Shown: positions 54,461 to 63,434 of the stretch, piece after piece
Numbering within the stretch: position 1 is the stretch's first letter
How the letters are laid out: each line of letters opens with the position of its first letter
NCBI RefSeq assembly: GCF_900177535.1
Contig: NZ_FXAJ01000001.1
Span: 310,001-374,000, forward strand
DNA from: Priestia filamentosa
Lineage (GTDB): Bacteria > Bacillota > Bacilli > Bacillales > Bacillaceae_H
Length of the DNA stretch: 64,000 nt
Direction of reading: 5' to 3'
Notes under the pieces: generated by a model
Told to the model about the DNA's origin: nothing
Databases searched by the model: none
The model's input: only the letters and a program-made list of their open reading frames with translations
Position numbers and translations under genes: made by a program

Positions 54461-56275
54461 ATGGGAGGAAAAATTCCTGAAGAAGTAATAGAACAGATTC
54501 GACGTTCCATTGACATTGTAGATGTTGTGGGCGACCATGTTCAGCTTAAAAAGCAAGGAAGAAACTATTTTGGTTTATGTCCTTTTCATGGTGAAAATAC
54601 ACCATCTTTTTCAGTTTCCCCTGACAAACAGATTTATCACTGCTTTGGCTGTGGAGCTGGTGGGAACGCCTTTTCTTTTTTGATGGATATTGACGGGCTT
54701 TCTTTTACAGAAGCTGTAACTAAGCTAGCTGGTAAAGTGGGAATTCAAGTTGAACAAACTAACAATTCCGAGACAAAAGAACAGCAGCCGTCAAACAGAA
54801 TGATAGAAGCTCATGAGCTTCTAAAGAAATTCTACCATCATTTACTCGTGAACACAAAAGAAGGTCAGGAAGCTTACGATTATTTACTTCAACGTGGTTT
54901 TACAGAGGAGTTCATTAAACGTTTTGAGATAGGCTATACCATTAATTCTTGGGATTTTGCTGTTAAATTTCTAACAAAGCGTGGTTTTAATCTTGAGGAG
55001 ATGGAGAAATGCGGCCTTCTCATTAAGAAAGATGATGGAAATGAATATTTTGATCGCTTTCGTAATCGGATTATGTTTCCAATCCACGACTTGCAAGGAA
55101 GAACAATCGCTTTTTCCGGAAGAATACTTGGGGAAGGACAGCCTAAATATTTAAACAGTCCAGAAACTCCTATCTTTTTAAAAAGCAAAACAATTTACAA
55201 CTTTCATGCTGCTAAAAAAGCAATTCGAAAGCAAGAACAAGTATTGCTTTTTGAAGGTTATGCAGATGTTATTGCTGCAGTTGGAGCGGAATGCGAAAAT
55301 TCTGTAGCCACAATGGGAACGTCTTTAACTGTAGAACAAGCGAAAATCATTCGCCGTAATGTAGAATCGGTTATTATCTGTTACGATGGAGATGGAGCAG
55401 GCATAGAAGCAACTGTTAAAGCTGCCTCAATTTTACAGGAAGCAGGGTGTCATGTGCAAGTTGCCCCCCTTCCAGATGGATATGATCCAGATCAGTATAT
55501 CCAAGAGTTTGGAGCTTTGAAATTTAGGCAGAGCGTAATTGAGAATAGTTTAACATACACATCCTTTAAGCTACGATATTTGAAGAGAGGAAAAGATCTT
55601 CAAAACGAAGCAGAACGAATGCATTATATTGATTCCGCTCTTAAAGAAGTAAATACTTTAACAAAAGCAGTAGAAAAGGAGCATTATTTACGACAGTTAA
55701 GTGATGAGTTTTCTATTTCACTATCTGCTTTAAAAGAGCAGGAACTTCAAATAAACAAAGTTCAGAAGCAAAAAAAGGATAATGCACAAGGAAATAGAAA
55801 TAATATAGCTAGAAAGCTTTATACGCAAACGCAGTTATTACCATCTTATCAGAAAGCAGAGCGCTTTTTGCTGGCCTATATGCTTCGAGATGCTACTGTA
55901 TCTTTACGTGTACAAAATGCGGTGCAAGGCAAGTTTAACGTTGATCTGCACCAAGCATTAGCAAACCATTTGTACGCTTTTTACGAAGAAGGCCATGAAG
56001 CTGATTTGAGCGTCTTTGTTCAGTATATATCAGATAAAGAACTAACTCGCTTAGTTTCTGAGCTTGCAATGATTCCACTTCAAGAAGAATTAACAGAACA
56101 AGTTTTTAACGATTATCTTTTTGAGATTTTGTCTAAGAAATCTGCTCATGATGAGATTCAAATGAAAAAGCAGGAGCAGATAGAAGCAGAACGCAGTAAA
56201 GATTACAGAAAAGCAGCAATGATTGCGAAAGAAATTTTAGAGATGACAAAAACTTTAAAAAAGCGATCATTATAA
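54461..56275 (+). CDS. dnaG: DNA primase
   Basis: DnaG makes RNA primers at the replication fork with the DnaC-type helicase. The 604-residue product has the CHC2 zinc finger (CPFHGENTPSFSV near 41 and HCFGCGAGGN near 61), the TOPRIM domain (LLFEGYADVIAA near 264; DGDGAGIEA near 310) and a C-terminal helicase-binding domain. ATG 54461 (MGGKIPEEVIEQIRRS) matches homologues. The GTG at 54446 belongs to AAGGTGGAG. It is the second gene of the macromolecular synthesis operon and is followed by sigA after 50 nt. Confidence 0.97.
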   Translation: MGGKIPEEVIEQIRRSIDIVDVVGDHVQLKKQGRNYFGLCPFHGENTPSFSVSPDKQIYHCFGCGAGGNAFSFLMDIDGLSFTEAVTKLAGKVGIQVEQTNNSETKEQQPSNRMIEAHELLKKFYHHLLVNTKEGQEAYDYLLQRGFTEEFIKRFEIGYTINSWDFAVKFLTKRGFNLEEMEKCGLLIKKDDGNEYFDRFRNRIMFPIHDLQGRTIAFSGRILGEGQPKYLNSPETPIFLKSKTIYNFHAAKKAIRKQEQVLLFEGYADVIAAVGAECENSVATMGTSLTVEQAKIIRRNVESVIICYDGDGAGIEATVKAASILQEAGCHVQVAPLPDGYDPDQYIQEFGALKFRQSVIENSLTYTSFKLRYLKRGKDLQNEAERMHYIDSALKEVNTLTKAVEKEHYLRQLSDEFSISLSALKEQELQINKVQKQKKDNAQGNRNNIARKLYTQTQLLPSYQKAERFLLAYMLRDATVSLRVQNAVQGKFNVDLHQALANHLYAFYEEGHEADLSVFVQYISDKELTRLVSELAMIPLQEELTEQVFNDYLFEILSKKSAHDEIQMKKQEQIEAERSKDYRKAAMIAKEILEMTKTLKKRSL

Positions 56276-56325
56276 AATGCACCTTAACGTTTGATATAGT
56301 GTAAATATTGGAAGGAGGGGGCTAA

Positions 56326-57459
56326 ATGGCTGAAAAGTCAGCTCGTTCTAAACAACTTGAACCTGAATTAACCCTCGATCAGGTAAAAGAGCAACTTTTG
56401 GAAAATGGTAAAAAACGAGGCGCACTAACATATGAGGATATCGCAGAACGCCTGTCAAGCTTTGAGCTAGAGTCGGAACAAATGGATGAATTCTATGAGT
56501 ATCTTGGTGAACAAGGAATTGAAATTCATGGGGAAGCAGAAGAAACAGCAAGCGCTCCAAACATTCAAGATCTTGCTAAAGCTGAGGATTCAGAATTTGA
56601 TTTAAATGACTTAAGTGTTCCTCCTGGAGTTAAAATCAATGATCCTGTACGTATGTACTTAAAAGAGATTGGTCGTGTCGATCTTCTTTCTGCTAAGGAA
56701 GAGATTGAGTTAGCTCATCGAATTGAAGAAGGAGACGAAGAAGCAAAGCGTCGCTTAGCTGAAGCAAACCTACGTCTTGTGGTTAGTATTGCAAAACGTT
56801 ATGTTGGGCGAGGAATGCTCTTCTTAGACCTTATTCAAGAAGGAAACATGGGTCTTATTAAAGCAGTAGAAAAGTTCGATTACCGCAAAGGATTCAAATT
56901 TAGTACGTATGCAACATGGTGGATTCGTCAAGCAATTACTCGTGCTATTGCTGACCAAGCAAGAACAATCCGTATTCCAGTTCATATGGTTGAAACAATT
57001 AACAAGCTTATTCGCGTACAACGCCAGCTTCTTCAGGATTTAGGTCGTGAGCCAATTCCAGAAGAGATTGCTGAAGATATGGATTTAACACCTGAAAAAG
57101 TGCGTGAAATCTTAAAGATTGCTCAAGAGCCTGTATCACTTGAAACACCAATTGGTGAGGAAGATGATTCACATCTTGGTGACTTTATTGAAGATCAAGA
57201 AGCAACATCACCTTCTGAACATGCGGCATATGAGCTTTTAAAAGAACAACTTGAAGATGTTCTTGATACACTAACAGATCGTGAAGAAAATGTTCTTCGT
57301 TTACGTTTTGGTTTAGATGATGGCAGAACACGTACACTTGAAGAGGTTGGTAAAGTGTTTGGCGTAACACGCGAGCGTATTCGTCAGATTGAAGCGAAAG
57401 CTCTTCGAAAGCTTCGCCATCCTAGTCGTAGTAAACGTTTAAAAGATTTCCTTGAATAG
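56326..57459 (+). CDS. sigA: Housekeeping RNA polymerase sigma factor SigA (RpoD)
   Basis: This is the 377-residue primary sigma factor. It has a short region 1.1, region 1.2 ([20 protein letters not shown] near 107), region 2 with the [20 protein letters not shown] core-binding and [17 protein letters not shown] -10 recognition helices, region 3 and the region 4 HTH ([20 protein letters not shown] near 340). It ends [15 protein letters not shown] like other RpoD proteins. GGAAGGAGGGGG precedes the ATG. It is followed by a terminator. Confidence 0.98.
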   Translation: MAEKSARSKQLEPELTLDQVKEQLLENGKKRGALTYEDIAERLSSFELESEQMDEFYEYLGEQGIEIHGEAEETASAPNIQDLAKAEDSEFDLNDLSVPPGVKINDPVRMYLKEIGRVDLLSAKEEIELAHRIEEGDEEAKRRLAEANLRLVVSIAKRYVGRGMLFLDLIQEGNMGLIKAVEKFDYRKGFKFSTYATWWIRQAITRAIADQARTIRIPVHMVETINKLIRVQRQLLQDLGREPIPEEIAEDMDLTPEKVREILKIAQEPVSLETPIGEEDDSHLGDFIEDQEATSPSEHAAYELLKEQLEDVLDTLTDREENVLRLRFGLDDGRTRTLEEVGKVFGVTRERIRQIEAKALRKLRHPSRSKRLKDFLE

Positions 57460-57475
57460 AATACAGACAGCTTAG

Positions 57476-57516
57476 AAAAGGTAGTTTGCTTCTTTTGGGA
57501 GTAAACTATCTTTTTT
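57476..57516 (+). terminator. Terminator after sigA
   Basis: AAGGTAGTTTGCT (57478-57490) pairs, with two G-U pairs, with AGTAAACTATCTT (57500-57512), followed by T residues. Confidence 0.85.
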
Positions 57517-57889
57517 AGCTATATGTTTGGTTATATTATCTTTTTTAAAAAGGCTTTCAATGCTTCTTCTTGTTATTTTTACCATATTCTCTTCTTGACT
57601 TTTATTTTACTCAATTAGAAAACGATTTGCAAACTCTCTAAGCAAATATTTATTTACTCTTTACAATTATAATCGAAAGCGTAATCATTTTTGAAGAGAA
57701 AAGGAATAAAATAGATAAAAAGGACATGTAGAAAATAAAAATTAATAATCTATACAATTTTTTCTGAATTGTCCAAAAAAATAGTGTTATCTTATTGGTA
57801 ACCCTTTTAAAACATGCTGTTTTCAAGTAAAATAAAATTGTCTGTTGTAAGGAAGCCTGTCGCTACATATAAAGGGGAGGGAAGCGGGT
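57517..57889. other. AT-rich intergenic region sigA / cccA
   Basis: No supported gene is present. A 31-codon frame from 57523 has no ribosome site. TATAAT at 57668-57673 with a cre-like sequence directly after it is the best candidate promoter region for cccA, leaving a leader of about 210 nt. TTTGC/GCAAA at 57626-57646 is a weak dyad. No -35 is convincing. Confidence 0.5.
57673..57687. promoter_or_regulatory. cre-like site (CcpA) in the cccA promoter region
   Basis: TCGAAAGCGTAATCA matches WTGNAARCGNWWWCA except for one base (T to C). It immediately follows TATAAT. cccA is glucose-repressed through CcpA in B. subtilis, so the placement is plausible. Confidence 0.5.
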
Positions 57890-58249
57890 ATGAATCGTAA
57901 TCCACTTGTACCGTTTTTTTTCATCATGGCATTTGGCATTTTACTAATGGTCATCTTAGGCTTTAAAGGCAATGGAGATCAAAAAGAGCTTGCCCAGGAA
58001 AAAGAAGGTGGGGCAAAGCAGGAAGAAACAGCTGCAAGTCCAGAGGAAATATATAAGCAAACCTGTATTAGCTGCCATGGAGAGCAGTACCAAGGTGTAT
58101 CAGGTCCAGCATTAAAAGGGGTTGGCGAGAAGCTTTCGGAAGAGGAAGTTAAAAAGATTATTACCCAAGGAAAAGGTGGTATGCCAGCAAACCTTGTTCC
58201 ACAAGAAAAAGCAGATGAAATGGCAAAATGGGTTAGGAAGATAGAGTAG
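57890..58249 (+). CDS. cccA: Membrane-anchored cytochrome c-550
   Basis: This 119-residue cytochrome has an uncleaved N-terminal anchor (about 8-25, PFFFIMAFGILLMVILGF), a charged linker and a class I c-type heme domain. The heme-binding CISCH lies near 60-64, and the axial Met is in KGGMPANLVP near 98. It carries electrons on the outer face of the membrane. It resembles B. subtilis CccA, which also follows sigA. ATG has GGGGAGGGAAG upstream. Confidence 0.94.
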   Translation: MNRNPLVPFFFIMAFGILLMVILGFKGNGDQKELAQEKEGGAKQEETAASPEEIYKQTCISCHGEQYQGVSGPALKGVGEKLSEEEVKKIITQGKGGMPANLVPQEKADEMAKWVRKIE

Positions 58250-58270
58250 CAAAATAGAGTAGCTGATAAC

Positions 58271-58300
58271 GCTCCTTTTACATTCAAAAGGGGCTTTTTT
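58271..58300 (+). terminator. Terminator after cccA
   Basis: GCTCCTTTT (58271-58279) pairs with AAAAGGGGC (58286-58294), one G-U pair, followed by six T. Confidence 0.85.
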
Positions 58301-58383
58301 ATGTTCTTTTTTTCTTTGAACTTGAAAGAGAGCGCTGAAATCTTTATTATGAGAGAAGAAAATAACATGAGTAGGTGACATGA

Positions 58384-59088
58384 TTGACGACAGTTAAATT
58401 ATCAAATCGTCTTAAGCAAGCGGTAGAATTTATCCCAAAAGGAGCCGTTATTGCTGATATTGGATCTGACCACGCATATCTACCTTGCTATGCGTATGAG
58501 ATGGGATACATAAAAGGAGCTGTAGCTGGAGAAATTACGGACGGTCCGTTTCAGTCGGCTTTAAATCAAGTGAAAAATTTAGAGCTCAATGAGAAGATTA
58601 GCGTTCGAAAAGGGAACGGCCTTGAAGTGATCTCTAAAGGAGAAGTAGACTGTGTTGTAATAGCAGGAATGGGCGGTGCATTGATTACAAACATTCTAGA
58701 AGAGGGAAAACACAAATTAGAAGGTGTTACTCGTCTTGTTTTGCAGCCTAATATTGGGGCAAGAAATGTCCGTAAGTGGCTTATTAATAACGACTGGGAA
58801 CTTAAAGGAGAACATATCCTTGAAGAAGATGGACACATTTATGAAGTGTTAATGGCTGAGAGAGGAAATCCTATGGCTCCATATGGTGACGCATTAGAAA
58901 AAGGTCTTTTGCTTGGGCCTTTCTTACGTGAAGAGAAAAACGAAACGTTTGTAAAAAAGTGGATTCATGAAGAAAGCCATCTTGAACGGATTATTAAGCA
59001 GCTTGAAAAAAGCACTTTAACACAAGAAAACTTAAAAAGAAAAGGGGAAATGGAACAAGATTTAAAATCGATTAGGGAGGTTTTATAG
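58384..59088 (+). CDS. trmK: tRNA (adenine22-N1)-methyltransferase TrmK
   Basis: TrmK makes m1A22 in tRNA. The 234-residue product has the SAM fold with AVIADIGSDHAYLP-like GAVIADIGSDHAYLPCYA near 20, AGEITDGPF near 50, VVIAGMGGALIT near 91 (the catalytic NPPY-type position is replaced by this family's AGMGG) and a C-terminal coiled-coil domain. TTG 58384 follows AGGTGAC. Its TAG stop overlaps the GTG of yqfO by one base. B. subtilis name: yqfN. Confidence 0.94.
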   Translation: MTTVKLSNRLKQAVEFIPKGAVIADIGSDHAYLPCYAYEMGYIKGAVAGEITDGPFQSALNQVKNLELNEKISVRKGNGLEVISKGEVDCVVIAGMGGALITNILEEGKHKLEGVTRLVLQPNIGARNVRKWLINNDWELKGEHILEEDGHIYEVLMAERGNPMAPYGDALEKGLLLGPFLREEKNETFVKKWIHEESHLERIIKQLEKSTLTQENLKRKGEMEQDLKSIREVL

Positions 59089-60209
59089 TGGCAAAGGAAG
59101 TAAGCGGCCAAAAAATTATTGAAGTATTTGAATCATTTTCGCCAAAGAACTTAGCGGTTGAAGGAGATAAAATTGGTCTTCAAATTGGAACGTTAAGCAA
59201 ACCTGTAAAGCGCGTAATGGTTACATTAGATGTTATGGAAAATGTGGTAGATGAAGCAATTGAAAAAAAAGTGGATTTAATTATTGCTCACCATCCGCCA
59301 ATCTTTCGACCTTTAAAAACAGTAACAACAGATGGAGCAACCGGAAGAATTGTAGAAAAATGTTTAAAACACGATATTGCCGTTTATGCTGCACATACAA
59401 ACCTTGATGTGACAAAAGGCGGCGTGAATGATTTATTAGCAGATGCTCTAGGAATAAAAGATACGACCGTGCTTGCTCCAACAGGTGAAGAAGCATTGAA
59501 AAAGCTTGTTGTATTCGTTCCAAAAAGTCATGCTGATGAGGTAAGAGATGCTCTTGGAACCTCAGGTGGGGGGCATATCGGTAACTACAGCCACTGTACG
59601 TTTAATACCGAAGGAAAAGGCACATTTCTTCCACTAGAAGGCACAGATCCTTATGTAGGGACAACAGGTGAACTTCATGAAGAAGAAGAAGTACGAATTG
59701 AAACAGTATTCAAAGCTTCAGATGAAAAGAACATTATACGAGCAATGAAAAAAACACATCCCTATGAGGAAGTTGCTTATGACGTTTATGACCTTAGCCA
59801 AAAAGGAGAAGAGTACGGTTTAGGACGCATTGGCAAACTTGAAGAGGAAACAACGCTAGGGGAGTTTGCTGAGCGTGTTAAACGTGTCTTTGGTGTGAGT
59901 GGCCTTCGCGTTGTTGGAAATCTTCAAGACAAAGTACGTAAAGTAGCTGTTTTAGGCGGAGACGGTAATAAATATATGTATACAGCTAAATTTAAAGGTG
60001 CCGATGTTTATGTGACAGGAGATCTATATTTCCATGTTGCTCAAGATGCAATGAATGTAGGACTTAATGTTATTGATCCTGGTCATCATGTTGAGCAAAT
60101 CATGAAACAAGGCGTTACAGACAAGTTAACAGCTCTGTTTAAGGATGAAAAAATTCTATGTGAAGTATTTCCATCTGAAGAAGATACAAACCCATTTCAA
60201 TTCATGTAA
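59088..60209 (+). CDS. yqfO: Nif3-like dinuclear metal-centre protein YqfO
   Basis: This 373-residue Nif3/DUF34 family protein is often annotated as GTP cyclohydrolase 1 type 2; the true substrate is uncertain. The two Nif3 halves carry metal-ligand motifs IIAHHPPIFRP near 64 and HTNLDV near 103 in the first. The second has GDLYFHVAQDA near 311 and VIDPGHHVEQ near 327. A PII-like/CutA-type insert (about 130-230, KLVVFVPKSHADEVRDAL) lies between them, as in B. subtilis and B. cereus. GTG 59088 overlaps the trmK stop. Confidence 0.93.
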   Translation: MAKEVSGQKIIEVFESFSPKNLAVEGDKIGLQIGTLSKPVKRVMVTLDVMENVVDEAIEKKVDLIIAHHPPIFRPLKTVTTDGATGRIVEKCLKHDIAVYAAHTNLDVTKGGVNDLLADALGIKDTTVLAPTGEEALKKLVVFVPKSHADEVRDALGTSGGGHIGNYSHCTFNTEGKGTFLPLEGTDPYVGTTGELHEEEEVRIETVFKASDEKNIIRAMKKTHPYEEVAYDVYDLSQKGEEYGLGRIGKLEEETTLGEFAERVKRVFGVSGLRVVGNLQDKVRKVAVLGGDGNKYMYTAKFKGADVYVTGDLYFHVAQDAMNVGLNVIDPGHHVEQIMKQGVTDKLTALFKDEKILCEVFPSEEDTNPFQFM

Positions 60210-60241
60210 AAAAGGTGAGGCATTAATGCCTCACCTTTTTT
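60208..60241. terminator. Bidirectional terminator between yqfO and ispH
   Basis: A perfect palindrome AAAAAAGGTGAGGCATT / AATGCCTCACCTTTTTT (60208-60241), with A and T flanks, serves both converging genes. Confidence 0.95.
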
Positions 60242-60243
60242 AA

Positions 60244-61212
60244 TTATGAGCGCGAAAGTTCTTGCGCTGGTTGTGGTTGTTTAACTTTTGGTAAAATTTT
60301 AGAAAGCGGAACTTTCTTTTCATTTTTCCATGTTGTTTCGTCATGTTCATCGAACTGATCAATAAACTGAATAACTTCACGCACAATTGGAGTTGGCGTA
60401 GAAGCACCAGCTGTAACAGCAACTTTCTTAGCTCCTTTTAGCCAATCAATTTTAAGCTCTGAAAGATCTCCAATTCTGTAAGCTGTTGTGCCAGCGATTT
60501 CTTCTGAAACTTGTGCTAGACGATTTGAGTTGTTACTTTTTGGATCTCCAACAACGATCGTCACATCTGCTTCACCAGCTTGTTCTGCAACAGCTTCTTG
60601 GCGAACTTGAGTAGCAAGACAAATTTCTTTATGCTGCTCAACGTGTGGAAATTTTTCTTGCACTTTTTCCATTACGTCTAATACGTCCCATTGGCTCATT
60701 GTTGTTTGATTTGTAACAATGATTTTGTCGCTTTCAATATTCAAGCTTTTCACATCTTCAGCTTTTTCAACAAGATGGACGATATCAGGGGCAACACCAA
60801 GTGCTCCTTCTGGCTCTGGGTGATTTTTCTTTCCAATATAAATCACTTGATAGCCTTCTTTTTTCTTCGCGCGAATTAAATCATGCGTTCTTGTTACATC
60901 AGGGCAAGTAGCATCAATAGTTGTAAGACCCTTTTCCTTCGCGCGTTTTTTAACTTCTGGAGATACACCGTGTGCTGTGAAAATGACAGTTCCAGTTTCA
61001 ATTCCTTCTAAAATCTCTAAACGGTTTGCTCCATCAAGCGTAATGATGCCGTCTTCCTCAAACGCATCTGTTACATGCTTGTTGTGTACAATCATCCCTA
61101 AAATATAAATGGGACGAGGTAGACTTTTATCTAAAGCGGCATTGCGGGCAATAACCATAGCGTCTACAACCCCATAACAATATCCGCGAGGTGCTATTTT
61201 AATTATTTCCAT
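60244..61212 (-). CDS. ispH: 4-hydroxy-3-methylbut-2-enyl diphosphate reductase (IspH/LytB)
   Basis: IspH is the last enzyme of the MEP isoprenoid pathway, making IPP and DMAPP with a 4Fe-4S cluster. The 322-residue product has the three cluster cysteines in PRGYCYGV (about 12), [11 protein letters not shown] (about 103) and [13 protein letters not shown] (about 205). [15 protein letters not shown] is near 43, TTMSQWD near 168 and NSNRL near 235. AGGAGG suits ATG 61212; a TTG and another ATG lie just upstream. B. subtilis name: yqfP. Confidence 0.97.
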   Translation of the reverse strand: MEIIKIAPRGYCYGVVDAMVIARNAALDKSLPRPIYILGMIVHNKHVTDAFEEDGIITLDGANRLEILEGIETGTVIFTAHGVSPEVKKRAKEKGLTTIDATCPDVTRTHDLIRAKKKEGYQVIYIGKKNHPEPEGALGVAPDIVHLVEKAEDVKSLNIESDKIIVTNQTTMSQWDVLDVMEKVQEKFPHVEQHKEICLATQVRQEAVAEQAGEADVTIVVGDPKSNNSNRLAQVSEEIAGTTAYRIGDLSELKIDWLKGAKKVAVTAGASTPTPIVREVIQFIDQFDEHDETTWKNEKKVPLSKILPKVKQPQPAQELSRS

Positions 61213-61311
61213 CATCAATCCTCCTCGTTAAACTAGAAAGAGCAGGTACTCTTGTTTCATTATAAAGGAGGATACTGCAGAATACAAAGAAAGAAATGTG
61301 GAAGAGCTAAG

Positions 61312-61821
61312 TTAAATATAAAGTTTGGGCTGGGAAGTTTTAGCCTTTGTTTTTGTTTGGTTAGAAGTTTTGGCACTTGCTTTTGTTTGAGTGGAAGTTT
61401 TAGGCTGTTTTAATTTCTTAACCTTTTTTACTTCTTTTTTAACAACTGGCTCTTCAACATCACTTGGCGTTGATTGATCATCAGTGGTATTATCATCTTT
61501 AAGGGCTTTGTAAATTTTAAACATAGCCGGCACGTTTCTTACCATTGGTCCATACTGCTGTACCATTGGTGTTACGCGCTCAGCAACACCTAAGACTTTT
61601 TGGACGTTCGTCATCACAGACGTTAGGTTGAACGCTTTCGGAGCGGCTGCGGCGTTTTGGACGCTAGACAGGCCAGCGTTTCGACCTAAAATTTTTGCTA
61701 AGATACCTCCGCCAGACGATGGTTGCGGCATGTTTGGTACTCCTCTTGTCATTTGAAAAGGGGCCATTCCTCCTCGAGTCATTGGCGGTGGGAAAGATCG
61801 TCTAGGAAACAATGAATACAC
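61312..61821 (-). CDS. yqfQ: YqfQ/VrrA-like protein, basic C-terminal repeats
   Basis: This 169-residue protein has a Pro/Met/Gly-rich N-terminus (RRSFPPPMTRGGMAPFQMTR), a hydrophobic amphipathic middle (about 60-105, NVQKVLGVAERVTPMVQQYG) and a Lys/Thr/Ser/Gln-rich C-terminal tail with short KTS/TKA repeats. This layout fits the YqfQ (VrrA) family, which lies beside ispH and cshB in B. subtilis. CATATAGTA on the minus strand (61850-61842) fits a SigK -10, but the -35 is not at proper spacing. The function is unknown; a spore-surface role is only a guess. Confidence 0.8.
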   Translation of the reverse strand: MYSLFPRRSFPPPMTRGGMAPFQMTRGVPNMPQPSSGGGILAKILGRNAGLSSVQNAAAAPKAFNLTSVMTNVQKVLGVAERVTPMVQQYGPMVRNVPAMFKIYKALKDDNTTDDQSTPSDVEEPVVKKEVKKVKKLKQPKTSTQTKASAKTSNQTKTKAKTSQPKLYI

Positions 61822-61911
61822 CTCCTTTAATAAACTTTCTATACTATATGCACAAAAAAGGGAGTTGCTTATTGAGAGGGACCTTAATGAAGATGTTTTT
61901 GAAGGGGAGTA

Positions 61912-61940
61912 TAGACTTTATAAGCATACTCGCTTATAAT
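61912..61940 (+). promoter_or_regulatory. SigA-type promoter of cshB with an operator-like inverted repeat
   Basis: TAGACT (61912-61917), a 17-nt spacer and TATAAT (61935-61940) form the promoter. TTATAAGC (61918-61925) and GCTTATAA (61932-61939), six bases apart, make a perfect dyad between and over the promoter elements. Confidence 0.65.
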
Positions 61941-61982
61941 CATATACAGTTTGCTTTAGGGTAAAAAGAAAAGGAGATTAAC

Positions 61983-63305
61983 ATGAAACAAACCAAATTT
62001 GAAAAATTCTCGTTTCAACCGTTTTTAATAGAGGCGATAAAGGATTTAAACTTTTATGAGCCAACTGAAATTCAGGAGCGTATCATTCCCTCTCTGTTAA
62101 ATGGGGAAAGTGCGATTGGGCAATCACAAACTGGAACAGGGAAGACACATGCATATTTACTTCCTATTTTAAATAAGATTAATCCGCATAAAGATCATGT
62201 ACAAGCTGTGATTATGGCACCAACGCGTGAACTTGCTCTGCAAATTCACGAAGAAGTACAAAAAATTACGATCTTCACAGAAGAAGATGCGAAGATAACG
62301 TCTAAATGCTTAATTGGTGGAACAGACAAGCAGCGTACAATTGAGAAGCTTAAGCAACAGCCACATGTTGTTGTTGGAACACCAAGTCGTATTCATGATT
62401 TGATGCAAGAAGGAGCTCTTTCTGTTCGTCAAGTGGATACAATTGTAGTTGATGAAGCTGATCTTATGCTTGATCTTGGCTTTATTGAAGATGTAGATCG
62501 CATTGCAGCGGCTATGAAGGAAGATGTTCAAATCCTTGTTTTCTCAGCCACAATTCCTGAGAAACTTAAGCCATTTTTAAAGAAATACCTAGATAATCCA
62601 CGTTATACACACGTTGCGCCAAAACAGCTTACAGCAGCAAAGCTTGAGCATATTTTAGTTCCCCAGCGTCATCGTGATAAAAAAGAACTTGTTTATAATA
62701 TGTTAACAAACCTTAATCCATATTTAGCAATCGTTTTTGCTAATACGAAGAAAAGTGCAGACGAGCTTGCAGATCACCTTTTAGAAAAAGGCCTAAAAGT
62801 AGCTCGTATTCATGGTGGATTAGAGCCTCGTGAACGTAAACGCAGCATGAAGCAAATTCAAGACCTTCAGTATCAATACATTGTAGCTACAGACCTTGCA
62901 GCACGCGGAATTGATATTCAAGGAGTAAGTCATGTTATTAACTATGAAATTCCACAAGATTTAGACTTCTATGTGCATCGTGTTGGAAGAACGGCTCGTG
63001 CTGGTTATGATGGAACGGCCATTACAATCTATGAACAAGGTCACTATGAAGCACTTATGAGCTTAGAAAACAGAGGCATCGAGTTTGTGAACAAAGACTT
63101 AGAAAGAAATGAATGGGTTGAAGTTGATGATCGCAACAAGCGCCGCAAGCGTGTGAGACAAGAGGATGAAGTCGAAAAAACCGCTCATAAGTTCATCCGT
63201 AAACCAGCTAAAGTAAAACCAGGATATAAAAAGAAACGTCAGCGTGAGATTGATCGTTATGTAAAAAAACAAAAGCGCAATACGAGAAATTCACGTAAGA
63301 AATAA
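61983..63305 (+). CDS. cshB: DEAD-box ATP-dependent RNA helicase CshB
   Basis: This 440-residue DEAD-box helicase is linked to cold growth and RNA metabolism. Motifs in order are the Q motif (FEKFSFQPF...EPTEIQERIIP), motif I SQTGTGKT near 45, PTRELALQ near 79, VDEADLML near 157, SAT near 188, the RIHGGLEPRERKR region near 272, ATDLAARGID near 300 and HRVGRTARAG near 331. It ends in a highly basic tail (about 380-440) typical of RNA binding. ATG follows AAAGGAG. B. subtilis name: yqfR. Confidence 0.96.
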   Translation: MKQTKFEKFSFQPFLIEAIKDLNFYEPTEIQERIIPSLLNGESAIGQSQTGTGKTHAYLLPILNKINPHKDHVQAVIMAPTRELALQIHEEVQKITIFTEEDAKITSKCLIGGTDKQRTIEKLKQQPHVVVGTPSRIHDLMQEGALSVRQVDTIVVDEADLMLDLGFIEDVDRIAAAMKEDVQILVFSATIPEKLKPFLKKYLDNPRYTHVAPKQLTAAKLEHILVPQRHRDKKELVYNMLTNLNPYLAIVFANTKKSADELADHLLEKGLKVARIHGGLEPRERKRSMKQIQDLQYQYIVATDLAARGIDIQGVSHVINYEIPQDLDFYVHRVGRTARAGYDGTAITIYEQGHYEALMSLENRGIEFVNKDLERNEWVEVDDRNKRRKRVRQEDEVEKTAHKFIRKPAKVKPGYKKKRQREIDRYVKKQKRNTRNSRKK

Positions 63306-63312
63306 AGTAAGG

Positions 63313-63340
63313 AAAAGACGCTCTATGTAGCGTCTTTTTT
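63313..63340 (+). terminator. Terminator after cshB
   Basis: AAAAGACGCT (63313-63322) pairs with AGCGTCTTTT (63329-63338), followed by T residues. Confidence 0.9.
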
Positions 63341-63434
63341 GATTGAAAAGCTGCTTTTATGATAAAATAAAGCGTACTAAATTAGGACGCGATGAAAAGC
63401 AACTGAGAAATATTTACGTAGTGGAGGTAGCAAT

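Noticed and set aside
57523-57618. 31-codon frame MFGYIIFF... after the sigA terminator
   Set aside because: There is no Shine-Dalgarno, it is very AT-rich, and it begins within the terminator tail.
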